Positions 17,726 to 26,930 of a stretch of DNA of 64,000 nt are shown here, in pieces. The notes beneath the pieces are model-generated. The model was not told the DNA's origin. It saw nothing but the letters and a program-made list of their open reading frames with translations, and ran no database searches. Position numbers and translations under genes: made by a program. The stretch comes from Arenibaculum pallidiluteum (GTDB taxonomy: Bacteria > Pseudomonadota > Alphaproteobacteria > Azospirillales > Azospirillaceae), in NCBI RefSeq assembly GCF_017355985.1, contig NZ_JAFIQU010000006.1, positions 310,001-374,000 on the forward strand, read 5' to 3'. Position 1 is the stretch's first letter. Every line of letters begins with the position of its first letter.

Positions 17726-18748
17726 TCAGAAGCGGCCCTTTAGCCGCGCATGGATGCGGTGCTGCGCCTGTTCGGTGCCGATCCGGTCCACGAGCCCGTC
17801 GATGGTCAGGATCGGCCCGCCGTCGCGCATCTCGGCCAGGACGCCGAGCCGCAGGGTCGCCGACGCGCCCTCGTCGGGCAGGTCGCCATAGGAGCCGATC
17901 CCCGCCTGCTCGCTGCCCGAGATCGAGACCTGGCGCAGGTCTACCGCCGCATTGGGCCGCAGCCGCCCCCACTGGACCGGCATCTCGTATCCCGCCTGGA
18001 TGCCGGTGGAGGCGGAGGCGCGCACGACGCCCGCCCCGGCCATGGCGGCAACCGCCCCGCCCCCGGCATCGGCGCCCGAGAGATCCACCCGCACCCAGGG
18101 AAGCACGCCGACGCCTCGTGCCGGATGCATGTCCCAGTTGGCGCCCAGGCCCGCGAAGAAGATGGCGCCGGCCTCGGCCTCCTCGCCCCGCATGCGCATG
18201 CTGCCGCCGCCCGCGACGGCCTCGATACCGAGACTTCCCACGGTCCGAGCCCCGTAGAGAGAGACCGTTCCGGCCTCGACCCGACCCTCGTCGGCGGGAT
18301 TGCTGGCATAGCCAAAGGCGACGCCGACACTCGTCCCGTCATTGAGCTTGAGGTCGGAGCCGAACGTCAGCCCATGTGTTTCGACACCGAAAAGACCCTT
18401 GGCATTGCTGTTGCGCGGGGCGACCCGGGCGTTTCCCGTGACGAAGGCGCCCAGCACCTCGCGCTCGCGGTCCATCACCTTGCGGGGAACGAGCCCGTCG
18501 AAGGCCTTCATCGGCACGGCCTTGTCCTCGACCTCGACCTGCAGGCGGCGGGCGGTGACGCTGCTGGGGGCGCCCATGCCGCGCTGGCCGCGGATCAGGT
18601 CGCCGACGCGGCCGAAGACCAGGCGGGTCTGCTCGGCCGCAGCGGAGACGGCCACACGCATGTCCGCGAGATCTGCGGCCTGCGTGGGTGCGGACGACAT
18701 GATGACAAGAAGGGCCACGGCAAGGGCCCTGGCGGAAGGTCGAACCAT
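17726..18748 (-). CDS. Secreted outer-membrane beta-barrel protein, autotransporter-domain type
   Basis: 340 residues with a Sec signal peptide (hydrophobic residues 8-24, cleavage near TQAADL). Residues about 95-340 alternate hydrophobic and polar residues in Gly-rich beta hairpins (GLTFGSDLKLNDGTSVGVAF, VSLYGARTVGSLGIEAVAGG) and end in Phe, as outer-membrane barrels do. The N-terminal part before the barrel is only about 70 residues, so there is no classical passenger domain. GGAGCAGGAGGCCGCAAT precedes the ATG. It could be a truncated autotransporter or a stand-alone barrel. Confidence 0.7.
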   Translation of the reverse strand: MVRPSARALAVALLVIMSSAPTQAADLADMRVAVSAAAEQTRLVFGRVGDLIRGQRGMGAPSSVTARRLQVEVEDKAVPMKAFDGLVPRKVMDREREVLGAFVTGNARVAPRNSNAKGLFGVETHGLTFGSDLKLNDGTSVGVAFGYASNPADEGRVEAGTVSLYGARTVGSLGIEAVAGGGSMRMRGEEAEAGAIFFAGLGANWDMHPARGVGVLPWVRVDLSGADAGGGAVAAMAGAGVVRASASTGIQAGYEMPVQWGRLRPNAAVDLRQVSISGSEQAGIGSYGDLPDEGASATLRLGVLAEMRDGGPILTIDGLVDRIGTEQAQHRIHARLKGRF

Positions 18749-18872
18749 ATTGCGGCCTCCTGCTCGTTCCGGTGTCGGAACGGCAGGCTGGCCGAAGGGA
18801 GTAACCCCCTACTTAATAAGAGCAGGACTACCCCTTGTGGTCACATCCTTATCACCGCTGGTGTGACGGCCG

Positions 18873-21821
18873 TCAGTGCGCCTCGGCCCAGGATGCGCCG
18901 ATGCCGGCCTCGGCGGTCAGCGGCACCGACAGCTCGACCGCCTCCTCCATCACCGACCGGGCCACTTCGGCGGTGCGCTGGGCCTCCTCCTCGGGCGCCT
19001 CGAACAGCAGCTCGTCATGGACCTGCAGGAGCATGCGCGCGCGCAGGCCGGCCGCCTCCAGCGCCGCCGGGATGCGGGTCATGGCGCGCTTCATGATGTC
19101 GGCCGCGGTGCCCTGGATCGGCGCGTTGATCGCCTGCCGCTCGGCGAAGCTGCGCCGGGCCGGATTGCGGTCCTGCATGCCCTGGATGTGGCAGCGGCGG
19201 CCGAACCGCGTCAGCACGTAGCCGTGCTCGCGGCAGAAGGCTTTGGTCCGCTCCATGTAGTCCGCGAGCTCGGAGAAGCGCTCGAGATAGGTCCTGATAT
19301 AGGCCTGCGCCTCGCCCGGGCCGATGCCGAGCTGGCGCCCGAGCCCGAATCCCGAGATGCCGTAGATGATGCCGAAGTTGATGGTCTTGGCACGGCGCCG
19401 GATGTCGGGCGTCATCTGGTCGAGCGGGACGCCGAACACCTGGCTGGCGGTCATGGCATGGATGTCGATGCCCTGCCGGAAGGCCTCGCGCAGGGCCGAG
19501 ACGCCGGCGATGTCGGCGACCAGCCGCAGCTCGATCTGGCTGTAGTCGACCGAGACCAGCTTGTTGCCCGGCGGCGCCACGAAGGCGCGCCGGATCTTGC
19601 GCCCCTCCTCGGTGCGGATCGGGATGTTCTGCAGGTTCGGGTCGGTCGAGCTCAGCCGTCCGGTATTGGTGACCGCCATGGAGAAATGGGTGTGCACGCG
19701 GCCGGTCTTCGCGTCGATCTGCTCCTGCAGGGCATCCGTGTAGGTGCTCTTCAGCTTCGAGAGCTGGCGCCAGTCCAGCACCTTCTGCGGCACGGGATGG
19801 ACATCGGCCAGGTCCTCCAGCACGGCGCTGTCGGTGGAATACGCGCCGGTCTTGCCCTTCCTGCCGCCCGGCATGCCGAGCTTGTCGAACAGCACCTCGC
19901 CGAGCTGCTTGGGCGAGCCGACGTTGAACTCCATCCCCGCCGCGCGATGGATCTCGACCTCGAGCTCGCGCAGCCTTCCGTCGAGGTCGCGCGACAGCTC
20001 GGCCAGATAGGCGCGGTCCACCAGCACGCCCGCGCTCTCCATGGCGGCGAGGACGGGGATCAGCGGCCGCTCCAGCGTCTCGTAGACCGTGGCCAGCCGC
20101 TCGGCCGCGAGGCGCGGCTTCAGCGCGTGCCACAGGCGCAGGGTGATGTCGGCGTCCTCGGCCGCGTAGTCCCGGGCCTTGTCCAGGGGCACGCGGTCGA
20201 AGGTGATGCGGTTGCGCCCGGTGCCCGTCACCTCGTCGTAGGGGATCGGCGCATGGCCGAGATGGAGCTTGCTGAGCTCGTCCATGCCGTGGCCGTGCAC
20301 CCCGCCTTCCAGCACGTAGCTGATCAGCATGGTGTCGTCCCAGGGCGCCACGCGGATGCCATGCTGGCCGAGCACCTGCATGTCGAACTTCAGGTTGTGC
20401 CCGACCTTCAGGACCGACGGGTCCTCCAGCAGCGGCTTCAGCTTGCCGACGACGACGTTCAGCGAAAGCTGCTCGGGCCGCGCCGCGCCGCCGAGGTCCA
20501 GGCCGCCCGCGATCGCATCCGGCGCGACGTGGCCCACGGGGATGTAGCAGGCCTCGCCCATCTCCACCGAGAGCGAGACGCCGACGAGCGCGCAGCTCAC
20601 CGCGGCGAGGCTGTCCGTCTCGGTGTCGACGGCGACGATTCCGGCCTCGACGGCCCGGGCGATCCAGCTGTCCAGCTCCGCCTCGGTCTGGACGAGGACG
20701 TAGCGCCCGGCCCGCGAGGGCAGTCGCGGCGGCGGCAGCGCCCGGGCGCCCGTCGCCGGCGGCGCGACCGGGGCGGCGCCGGCCGGTGCGGACCCGTCCT
20801 GCTCCGGGCCGGCGGCCGCTCCGCCCGCCGGCGCCGCCGCGGGGCGGGGCGCGGCACCGTCAGCGATGGTGCCGTCAGCGCGGATCTCGCGCTCGAGCCG
20901 CGCCACCACGGACCGGAAGCCCTGGTGGCGCAGGAAGTCGATCAGCTTCTGGTGGTCGGGCTCGCGCACCCGCAGGGAATCGAGCGGAACCGGAACGGGC
21001 GCGCGATCGTCGAGCTTGACCAGCCGGCGCGAGATGCGGGCCTGCTCGGCGAAGGTCTGCAGCGCCTCCCGCCGCTTGGGCTGCTTGATCTCCCCGGCGC
21101 GGGCCAGCAGCGTCTCGAGATCGCCGAACTCGCCGATCAGCTGCGCCGCGGTCTTCACGCCGATGCCGGGCACGCCCGGGACGTTGTCGACGCTGTCGCC
21201 GGCCAGCGCCTGCACGTCCACGACCTTCTCGGGCGGCACGCCGAACTTCTCCACCACCTCGTCGGCGCCGATCGGCCGGTTCTTGATGGGGTCCAGCATG
21301 CGCACGCCCGGCCCGACGAGCTGCATCAGGTCCTTGTCCGAGGAGACGATGGTGACCTCGCGCCCCTGCTCGCGGGCGAGCCGGGCATAGGTCGCGATCA
21401 GGTCGTCGGCCTCGTAGCCCTCGAGCTCCAGGCTGGGCACGCAGAAGGCCTCGGTGCATTCACGGATCAGGCCGAACTGGGGCTTCAGCTCCTCGGGCGG
21501 CTCGGACCGGTTGGCCTTGTACTCGGGATAGATCTCGTTCCGGTAGTTGTTGCGCTTGGCGTCGAAGACGACGGCGACCGCCTCCGCCTTCAGGTCGGCC
21601 AGCAGCTTGATCATCATGTTGGTGAAGCCGAGGACGGCGTTCACCGGCGTTCCGTCCGGCCTGCTCAGCAGCGGCAGCGCATGGAAGGCCCGGAAGATGA
21701 AGCCAGAGCCGTCGACGAGGTAGAGCGCCTCGCGCGGGGCTGCATTCTCCGTGGCCGCATCGGCGGCCGGCCCGGAAACGGGCGTCTCGGTGACGGCAGG
21801 GTCGGCGGCGTCGGACGGCAT
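18873..21821 (-). CDS. polA: DNA polymerase I
   Basis: 982 residues, the usual length plus an Ala/Pro-rich linker. Domains in order: 5'-3' exonuclease (YLVDGSGFIFRAFHALPLLS; EGYEADDLIATYARLA; SSDKDLMQLVGPGVRMLDP), a low-complexity linker near residue 315-345, 3'-5' proofreading exonuclease (VAVDTETDSLAA, VGHNLKFDMQVL), and polymerase (DYSQIELRLVADIAG, RRAKTINFGIIYGISG, LLQVHDELLFE). It functions in repair and Okazaki-fragment processing. The start at 21819-21821 is the best conserved one; the frame stays open far beyond it on the antisense of other genes, which is not coding. Confidence 0.97.
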   Translation of the reverse strand: MPSDAADPAVTETPVSGPAADAATENAAPREALYLVDGSGFIFRAFHALPLLSRPDGTPVNAVLGFTNMMIKLLADLKAEAVAVVFDAKRNNYRNEIYPEYKANRSEPPEELKPQFGLIRECTEAFCVPSLELEGYEADDLIATYARLAREQGREVTIVSSDKDLMQLVGPGVRMLDPIKNRPIGADEVVEKFGVPPEKVVDVQALAGDSVDNVPGVPGIGVKTAAQLIGEFGDLETLLARAGEIKQPKRREALQTFAEQARISRRLVKLDDRAPVPVPLDSLRVREPDHQKLIDFLRHQGFRSVVARLEREIRADGTIADGAAPRPAAAPAGGAAAGPEQDGSAPAGAAPVAPPATGARALPPPRLPSRAGRYVLVQTEAELDSWIARAVEAGIVAVDTETDSLAAVSCALVGVSLSVEMGEACYIPVGHVAPDAIAGGLDLGGAARPEQLSLNVVVGKLKPLLEDPSVLKVGHNLKFDMQVLGQHGIRVAPWDDTMLISYVLEGGVHGHGMDELSKLHLGHAPIPYDEVTGTGRNRITFDRVPLDKARDYAAEDADITLRLWHALKPRLAAERLATVYETLERPLIPVLAAMESAGVLVDRAYLAELSRDLDGRLRELEVEIHRAAGMEFNVGSPKQLGEVLFDKLGMPGGRKGKTGAYSTDSAVLEDLADVHPVPQKVLDWRQLSKLKSTYTDALQEQIDAKTGRVHTHFSMAVTNTGRLSSTDPNLQNIPIRTEEGRKIRRAFVAPPGNKLVSVDYSQIELRLVADIAGVSALREAFRQGIDIHAMTASQVFGVPLDQMTPDIRRRAKTINFGIIYGISGFGLGRQLGIGPGEAQAYIRTYLERFSELADYMERTKAFCREHGYVLTRFGRRCHIQGMQDRNPARRSFAERQAINAPIQGTAADIMKRAMTRIPAALEAAGLRARMLLQVHDELLFEAPEEEAQRTAEVARSVMEEAVELSVPLTAEAGIGASWAEAH

Positions 21822-21996
21822 GGCGTGTCTTGGCTCTGCTGCGGAGTGCCTGAACATGGGACAGCCCGCGCCGGCTGTCGAGACCCGCGGACGCGCCCCG
21901 CCACGCTGTCCAAGGAAGTCCACGCCTAAAGCCCCGTTGACAGCGATGCCCCGCCCGGGTGCCCAATGAAAGCGCCAGGATCCCGGAGGACGGGTC

Positions 21997-22878
21997 ATGA
22001 GATGGGCCGCCGTCGCCTTGCTTGCCGGGCTCGCCCAGTTCAGCGGCTCCGCGGACCTCGCCCCGGCCCGGGCCGGAGCGGCCGACACGCCCGTGGCTCT
22101 GGAGCTGGTCCTGGCGCTCGACCGCTCCGAGAGCATCGATGGCTCGACCCTCGCGCTCCAGATCGACGGGCATGCGCGCGCGTTCCGGGATCCCCGCGTG
22201 ATCGCGGCCATCGCGGGCGGCCAGGACAGCGGCCAGGACAGCGGCCAGGACAGCGGTCCGGGCGGGGCCCCGCCCGGCCGCGGGATCGCCGTGACGGTCG
22301 TGACCTGGTCCGATCCCAGCGACCTCCAGGTGCTGGTGCCCTGGACTTCGGTCGCGAGGGCCGAGGATGCGCTGCGTCTCGCGGCCCGGATCGAGGCGGC
22401 GCCGCGTCTCGAGCCGCAGGGCAGCACCGGGCTCGGCTCGGCCTTGGTGGAGGCCGCGGCGCTGTTCGAGCGCAACGGCTTCGCCGCGCCGCGCCGCGTG
22501 ATCGACATCGTCGGGAACGGCATCAGCAATGTCGGGATCCCGCCCCAGCTCGCCCGCGACCGGGTGATCGCGCGCGAGATCACGGTGAACGGCCTTGCGA
22601 TCCTGGACGAGGTGCCCTGGCTCGGGCAGTACTTCGCCGACAACGTGATCGGGGGCCCGGGCGCATTCGTCCATGTGGCGTCCGACCACGACAGCTTCGC
22701 CCAGGCGATCCTCGGCAAGCTGGAGACGGAAATCGCGGCAGGAGAGGCGCCGCCCGCCCGGCACGCGGCGGCAGGCCCGCAGGTCCGCGACGCCCGCGCC
22801 CGCGATCGGTTGGAGATGACCGGGGCGCACGGCCCCGAAGGAATGGCCCCGAAGGACCGGAGATGGACGAACCCGTGA
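21997..22878 (+). CDS. DUF1194 protein with von Willebrand A-like fold, exported
   Basis: 293 residues with a signal peptide (hydrophobic residues 4-20). The body starts LELVLALDRSESIDGSTLAL and contains VVTWSDPSDLQVLVPWT, STGLGSALVEAAALF and RRVIDIVGNGISNVG, the DUF1194 pattern; DRSESID resembles a modified MIDAS motif (DxSxS). The function of the family is unknown. Three copies of GQDS are inserted at about residues 75-86, encoded by a 12-bp tandem repeat. The 3' end overlaps the next gene by 16 bp. Confidence 0.8.
   Translation: MRWAAVALLAGLAQFSGSADLAPARAGAADTPVALELVLALDRSESIDGSTLALQIDGHARAFRDPRVIAAIAGGQDSGQDSGQDSGPGGAPPGRGIAVTVVTWSDPSDLQVLVPWTSVARAEDALRLAARIEAAPRLEPQGSTGLGSALVEAAALFERNGFAAPRRVIDIVGNGISNVGIPPQLARDRVIAREITVNGLAILDEVPWLGQYFADNVIGGPGAFVHVASDHDSFAQAILGKLETEIAAGEAPPARHAAAGPQVRDARARDRLEMTGAHGPEGMAPKDRRWTNP
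22219..22254 (+). repeat. 12-bp tandem repeat x3 inside the DUF1194 gene
   Basis: GGCCAGGACAGC occurs three times without mismatch. The unit is a multiple of three, so copy-number change would lengthen or shorten a GQDS loop without a frameshift. Confidence 0.9.
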
Positions 22879-23153
22879 CCGACAACCCCGTGACCGACAA
22901 TCGCGGCCGCAGCCGGTTCGAGCTGGAGGTCGACGGCCTGCTGGCCTTCGCCGACTATCGCCGCGGCGGCTCCGTGATCCAGATCCTGCACGTCGAGGCA
23001 GCGGTTCCGCTGCGCGGCACCGGAGCGGCCGGGCGGCTGATGCAGGGGATCGCCGAACGCGCGCGCGAGGAAGGCGCGAAGATCGTGCCGTACTGCGGCT
23101 ATGCGCGGGCCTGGTTCCGCCGGAACAAAGGCAGCCAGGACCTGCTGGCCTGA
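22863..23153 (+). CDS. Small GNAT-like N-acetyltransferase (GCN5-related, YidJ-type)
   Basis: 96 residues, the single-domain short acetyltransferase family (PF14542). The acetyl-CoA site is seen in VEAAVPLRGTGAAGRLMQGI, preceded by ELEVDGLLAFADYRR and followed by AKIVPYCGYARAWFRRN. It begins inside the end of the DUF1194 gene, so translation is probably coupled. The acceptor is unknown. Confidence 0.85.
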   Translation: MDEPVTDNPVTDNRGRSRFELEVDGLLAFADYRRGGSVIQILHVEAAVPLRGTGAAGRLMQGIAERAREEGAKIVPYCGYARAWFRRNKGSQDLLA

Positions 23154-23154
23154 A

Positions 23155-23189
23155 ACGGAAAAAGGGCGCCGGTCGGTGGACCGGCGCCC
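23155..23189 (-). terminator. Rho-independent terminator of the helicase gene
   Basis: A perfect 11-bp stem (23164-23174 with 23179-23189, loop GGTG) is followed on the minus strand by TTTTTCCGTTTC. It lies 47 bp past the helicase stop codon. It may also slow transcription arriving from the acetyltransferase gene on the plus strand, but there is no T-run on that side. Confidence 0.8.
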
Positions 23190-23235
23190 CTGTCTCAGGC
23201 TCTGTCGTATGTGCCGCCGGCGCTCCGGCGCCGGC

Positions 23236-24870
23236 TCAGAAGCGCCGGCGCTTGGGCGGGGCCATGCCGCCCTCGGCCTCGGGCGTGCGTGCGCGGGGAG
23301 CGCCGCCTTCCGTGGGACGCACGGGCTTGGCGTGGGCGGGCTTGGCATGAGGGGGCTTCGCTGCACCCTCGAACCGGGCGCGCGGACGGTCCTCACCGCG
23401 GGCGTCGGCGTGACGCGGCGCGCGGTGGGGCTGCTGGCGCTCGGGACGCCAGGCATCGTCGCGGGCCGGGCCCTCGAAGCGCGGCCGGCCGAAGCCGGTC
23501 CCCTCGCCACGGCCCTCCGGCCGCGGCCGCTCGCCACGGACCTCGCCGCCGGCGGCGCCGTCACGGCTGCGGCCGAAGCCGCCGCCCTGGCGGAAACCGC
23601 CACCGCCGCCACCGCCATGGCGGAAGCCGCCGGGGCCGCCATGCCCGCCGAAGCCGCGCCGCGGGCCGCCGCCGAAGCGATCGCCGCGCGCGGGGGCCGT
23701 GAAGGGCATCTTGGCTTCGAGCCCGGGCACGACGTGCAGTGGCACCGTGGCGCCCTGCAGGCGCTCGATGTTGCGCAGCGTCCCGCGGTCGGCGCGCGTC
23801 GCGAAGGAGATCGCGATCCCCTCGGCGCCGGCCCGGCCGGTACGGCCGATCCGGTGGACGTAGTCCTCGGCGTTGCGCGGCAGGTCGAAGTTGATGACGT
23901 GGGTGATGTCGCGCACGTCGATGCCGCGCGCCGCCACGTCCGTCGCCACCAGCAGGCGCACGCGGCCCTCGCGCAGCTTGCTGAGCGTGCGGTTGCGGGC
24001 GTCCTGGCGCATGTCCCCATGCAGCGCGGCCGCGGCGTGACCCTCGGCCCGCAGCCCGTCGGCGAGGTCCGCCGCGTCCTGCTTGGTCGCCGCGAAGACG
24101 ATGGCCTTGCCGACCTCGTCGGACTCGACGAAGTGCCGGAGCAGGCGGTGCTTGTGGGCGAGGTCGTCGGCCTGGACCAGCCGCTGCTCGATCTTGGGCG
24201 CGCTCTGGGGCGTGCTCTCGATCGCGACGCGGACGGGATCACGCACGAGGCCGCGGGCCACGTTCTCCATGCGGCGGTCGAGCGTCGCCGTGAACAGGAG
24301 CGTCTGGCGCGTGTCCGGGCAGGACTTCGCGATGGCATCGATGTCCTCGGCGAAGCCGAGGTCCAGCATGCGGTCGGCCTCGTCCAGGATCAGCACCTCG
24401 ACCTCGCCGAGCGAGACGGCGCGGCGCTCGATCATGTCGATCAGCCGGCCCGGAGTCGCGACGAGCACGTCAACGGGGCGCGAGAGATCGCGGATCTGCT
24501 GGCGGTAGGGAACGCCGCCCACGACCTCGACCACGAAGAGGCGGAGGTTCCGGACGTAGTTGCGGGCCGCCATGGTCACCTGGCGGGCGAGCTCGCGCGT
24601 CGGCGCCAGGACGAGAACGCGCGGGCCGAACGGCTTGGCACGCCGCGGCACGGCGGCGGCGGCCTCGTCCTCGGCGAGCGCGAGGCGGTGCAGGGAGGGC
24701 AACAGGAAGGCGCCGGTCTTGCCGGTGCCGGTGTCGGCGGTGGCGAGCACGTCGCGGCCCTCCAGGGCGACCGGGATCGCCTGGGCCTGGACGGGGGTCG
24801 GCGTCGTATGGCCGGCCGCCTCGATCGCCTTCAGAAGGTTGGCGTGAAGCTTGAGATCGGAAAATTGCAC
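23236..24870 (-). CDS. rhlE: DEAD-box ATP-dependent RNA helicase, RhlE type
   Basis: 544 residues. All helicase motifs are present: Q-motif TPTPVQAQAIP, I ATADTGTGKTG, Ia APTRELA, Ib TPGRLIDM, II LDEADRMLDLGF, III FTATL, V ATDVAARGIDV, VI HRIGRTGRAG. The C-terminal third (after residue 380) is a Gly/Arg/Pro-rich basic tail that probably binds RNA. Such proteins remodel ribosomes and mRNA and are often cold-induced. The gene has a long 5' region (24871-25215) and its own terminator. Confidence 0.93.
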   Translation of the reverse strand: MQFSDLKLHANLLKAIEAAGHTTPTPVQAQAIPVALEGRDVLATADTGTGKTGAFLLPSLHRLALAEDEAAAAVPRRAKPFGPRVLVLAPTRELARQVTMAARNYVRNLRLFVVEVVGGVPYRQQIRDLSRPVDVLVATPGRLIDMIERRAVSLGEVEVLILDEADRMLDLGFAEDIDAIAKSCPDTRQTLLFTATLDRRMENVARGLVRDPVRVAIESTPQSAPKIEQRLVQADDLAHKHRLLRHFVESDEVGKAIVFAATKQDAADLADGLRAEGHAAAALHGDMRQDARNRTLSKLREGRVRLLVATDVAARGIDVRDITHVINFDLPRNAEDYVHRIGRTGRAGAEGIAISFATRADRGTLRNIERLQGATVPLHVVPGLEAKMPFTAPARGDRFGGGPRRGFGGHGGPGGFRHGGGGGGGFRQGGGFGRSRDGAAGGEVRGERPRPEGRGEGTGFGRPRFEGPARDDAWRPERQQPHRAPRHADARGEDRPRARFEGAAKPPHAKPAHAKPVRPTEGGAPRARTPEAEGGMAPPKRRRF

Positions 24871-25215
24871 TGAGATGTCTCCGGACGAAAAGCAAAGGTC
24901 GCCGCGGGCCGTCGCCTAGCCGCGGGCGGTCTGATGTCGTCATGGCCGGAGGAGAGGGAGGCGCGCGCGCTTCGTCTTGTGGGCGATATCCGTGTACCGC
25001 ACCGAATCGAGCAATCGAACCTCGCTCGGAAGCGCAACGGCCTCCGGCGTGATGCGCTGCATATAAGACCGAAGCCCCGACGTTACCAGCCCTTTTCGCA
25101 GCGACGAAGGAATCGGTTCTTCCGTCCGGGCCAGCCGGCCGCACCCCGACGGCCCGGACGTCAGGGTGTCGGGGCTCCCTGGCGCGGTGCCGATGCCCGC
25201 TCCATATTGGCCGCC
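24871..25215. other. 345-bp divergent spacer between helicase and ABC exporter genes
   Basis: The spacer separates rhlE (leftward) from an ABC ATPase (rightward). It holds the small open frame at 24940-25062 on the minus strand. On that strand TTATATG at about 25066-25060 could be a -10 element or just the small frame's start. No riboswitch was recognised. A long leader would fit a helicase with cold-responsive control, but that is only inference. Confidence 0.4.
24940..25062 (-). CDS. Candidate 40-codon leader reading frame upstream of rhlE
   Basis: The frame starts MQRITPEAVALPSEVRLLDS and ends with the basic KTKRARLPLLRP before TGA. Codon choice looks coding-like, but the ATG has no clear ribosome site. 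It lies about 70 bp upstream of the helicase start on the same strand. It could be a leader peptide or chance. Confidence 0.25.
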   Translation of the reverse strand: MQRITPEAVALPSEVRLLDSVRYTDIAHKTKRARLPLLRP

Positions 25216-26013
25216 ATGACATCGGCATCCGCGACACCGGCCGGGGCGGCCCAGCCCGCTCTGGCGGTCCAGGACCTGACCAAGCGCTTCGGCGCGACGC
25301 TCGCGGTCGACAGCATCGGCTTCGAGGTCGCCGCCGGCACCACCGCCGGCCTGCTGGGCGGCAACGGGGCCGGCAAGACCACCACCATCTCCATCCTGCT
25401 GGGCCTGCTGCTGCCGACCTCCGGTCGGGTCCGGGTGCTGGGCGAGGACATGCTGCGCCATCGGCACCGCGTGCTGCCGCGCATGAACTTCTCCTCGCCC
25501 TATGTGGACCTGCCGCACCGGCTCACCGTGCGCGAGAACCTGATGGTCTACGGCCGGCTCTACGGCGTCCGGCAGCTCGGCCTGCGCATCGAGGAGCTGG
25601 CCGAGGCGCTGGACGTGGGGCAGCTCCTCGGACGGCAGACCGGCAAGCTCTCGGCCGGGCAGAAGACCCGCGTGGCCCTTGCCAAGGCACTGCTGAACCG
25701 GCCCGACCTGCTGCTGCTGGACGAGCCGACGGCCAGCCTCGACCCCGACACGGCCGACTGGATCAGGACCTATCTCGAACGCTACCGCGCCGAGACCGGC
25801 GCCACGATCCTGCTGGCGTCCCACAACATGCCCGAGGTCGAGCGCATGTGCTCCCAGGTGCTGATGATGCGCCGCGGCCGGATCGTGGACCGCGGCACGC
25901 CCGCCGAGCTGCTGGACCGCTACGGCCGCGCCTCGCTGGAGCAGGTGTTCCTGGACATCGCCCGCGCCCCCTACCCCGCCCCGGTCCGGGAGGACGCCGA
26001 TGCCGATCCGTGA
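25216..26013 (+). CDS. ABC transporter ATP-binding protein (ABC-2 exporter type)
   Basis: 265 residues. Walker A GGNGAGKTT, signature LSAGQKTRVALAKAL, Walker B LLLLDEPTASLDP, H-loop LLASHN. The overall pattern (NodI/CcmA/DrrA-like) fits export rather than import. It overlaps the permease gene by 14 bp, so the two form one exporter. The substrate is unknown. Confidence 0.9.
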   Translation: MTSASATPAGAAQPALAVQDLTKRFGATLAVDSIGFEVAAGTTAGLLGGNGAGKTTTISILLGLLLPTSGRVRVLGEDMLRHRHRVLPRMNFSSPYVDLPHRLTVRENLMVYGRLYGVRQLGLRIEELAEALDVGQLLGRQTGKLSAGQKTRVALAKALLNRPDLLLLDEPTASLDPDTADWIRTYLERYRAETGATILLASHNMPEVERMCSQVLMMRRGRIVDRGTPAELLDRYGRASLEQVFLDIARAPYPAPVREDADADP

Positions 26014-26830
26014 GGCCGCTTTCGCCTATCGCCCCGGCCTGTCGGCGGCGCGGGTCGGCGCCATGGTCCTGCGCTACTGGTACCTGCTGCGCGGATCCTG
26101 GCCGCGGCTGCTGGAGCTCGCCTACTGGCCGACCATGCAGATGGTGCTCTGGGGCTTCATCAACGAGTTCATGCGCACCAACAGCGCCTGGGTCGCCCAG
26201 GCATCGGGCGTGCTGATCGGGGCGGTGCTGCTGTGGGACGTGATGTTCCGCGGCCAGCTCGGCGTCTCCATCTCCTTCCTGGAGGAGATGTGGTCGCGAA
26301 ATCTCGGCCACCTGTTCGTGAGCCCCCTGCGGCCTTCGGAATGGGTGCTCTCCATGATGGCGATGAGCCTGATCCGGGCCGTGATCGGGATCCTGCCGGC
26401 GGCCCTGCTGGCGATCCCCGTCTTCCACTATTCCGTCTTCTCCATGGGGATGCCGCTCGCCCTGTTCTTCGTGAACCTCCTGCTGATGGGCTGGTGGCTC
26501 GGCCTGCTGATCATCGCGCTGATCCTGCGCCACGGCCTCGGCGCCGAAAGCCTGGCCTGGGTCTCCGTGTTCCTGCTGGCGCCGGTCAGCGCCATCTACT
26601 ACCCCGTGACGGTCCTGCCGGGCTGGCTCCAGGCGGTTGCCCTGGCGCTGCCCTCGGCCCATGTCTTCGAAGGCATGCGGGCGCTGCTTTTCCAGGACGT
26701 GCTGCGCTGGGACCACCTGGCCTGGGCCTTCGCGATCAACGCGGCCTATATGGCCGCCGCCGCCGCCGTCTTCGTGCGCAGCTTCGAGGCCGCCCGGGAC
26801 CGCGGCGCGCTGCTTCAGACCGGCGAGTGA
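26000..26830 (+). CDS. ABC-2 type transporter permease
   Basis: 276 residues with about six membrane helices, beginning near residue 35. The segment LLAPVSAIYYPVTVLPGWLQ followed by ALPSAHVFEGMRALLF is the ABC-2 signature region. It pairs with the overlapping upstream ATPase. Cargo cannot be deduced. Confidence 0.87.
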   Translation: MPIREAAFAYRPGLSAARVGAMVLRYWYLLRGSWPRLLELAYWPTMQMVLWGFINEFMRTNSAWVAQASGVLIGAVLLWDVMFRGQLGVSISFLEEMWSRNLGHLFVSPLRPSEWVLSMMAMSLIRAVIGILPAALLAIPVFHYSVFSMGMPLALFFVNLLLMGWWLGLLIIALILRHGLGAESLAWVSVFLLAPVSAIYYPVTVLPGWLQAVALALPSAHVFEGMRALLFQDVLRWDHLAWAFAINAAYMAAAAAVFVRSFEAARDRGALLQTGE

Positions 26831-26930
26831 CGGACGGGGCAGCGGCCGCCGGGCGACCGGCGCGCCGGGTGGTGCCGGCGCCCGGGCGCCGCTATGCTGC
26901 GCCCCGCGACAGGAGGGGACGGACCGGGTG

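Noticed and set aside
21822-24338. Extension of the polA frame to an 1821-codon open frame
   Set aside because: The added part is antisense to DUF1194, the acetyltransferase and rhlE, has a low-complexity Arg/Ser/Pro composition and no domains. GC-rich third positions keep such frames open.
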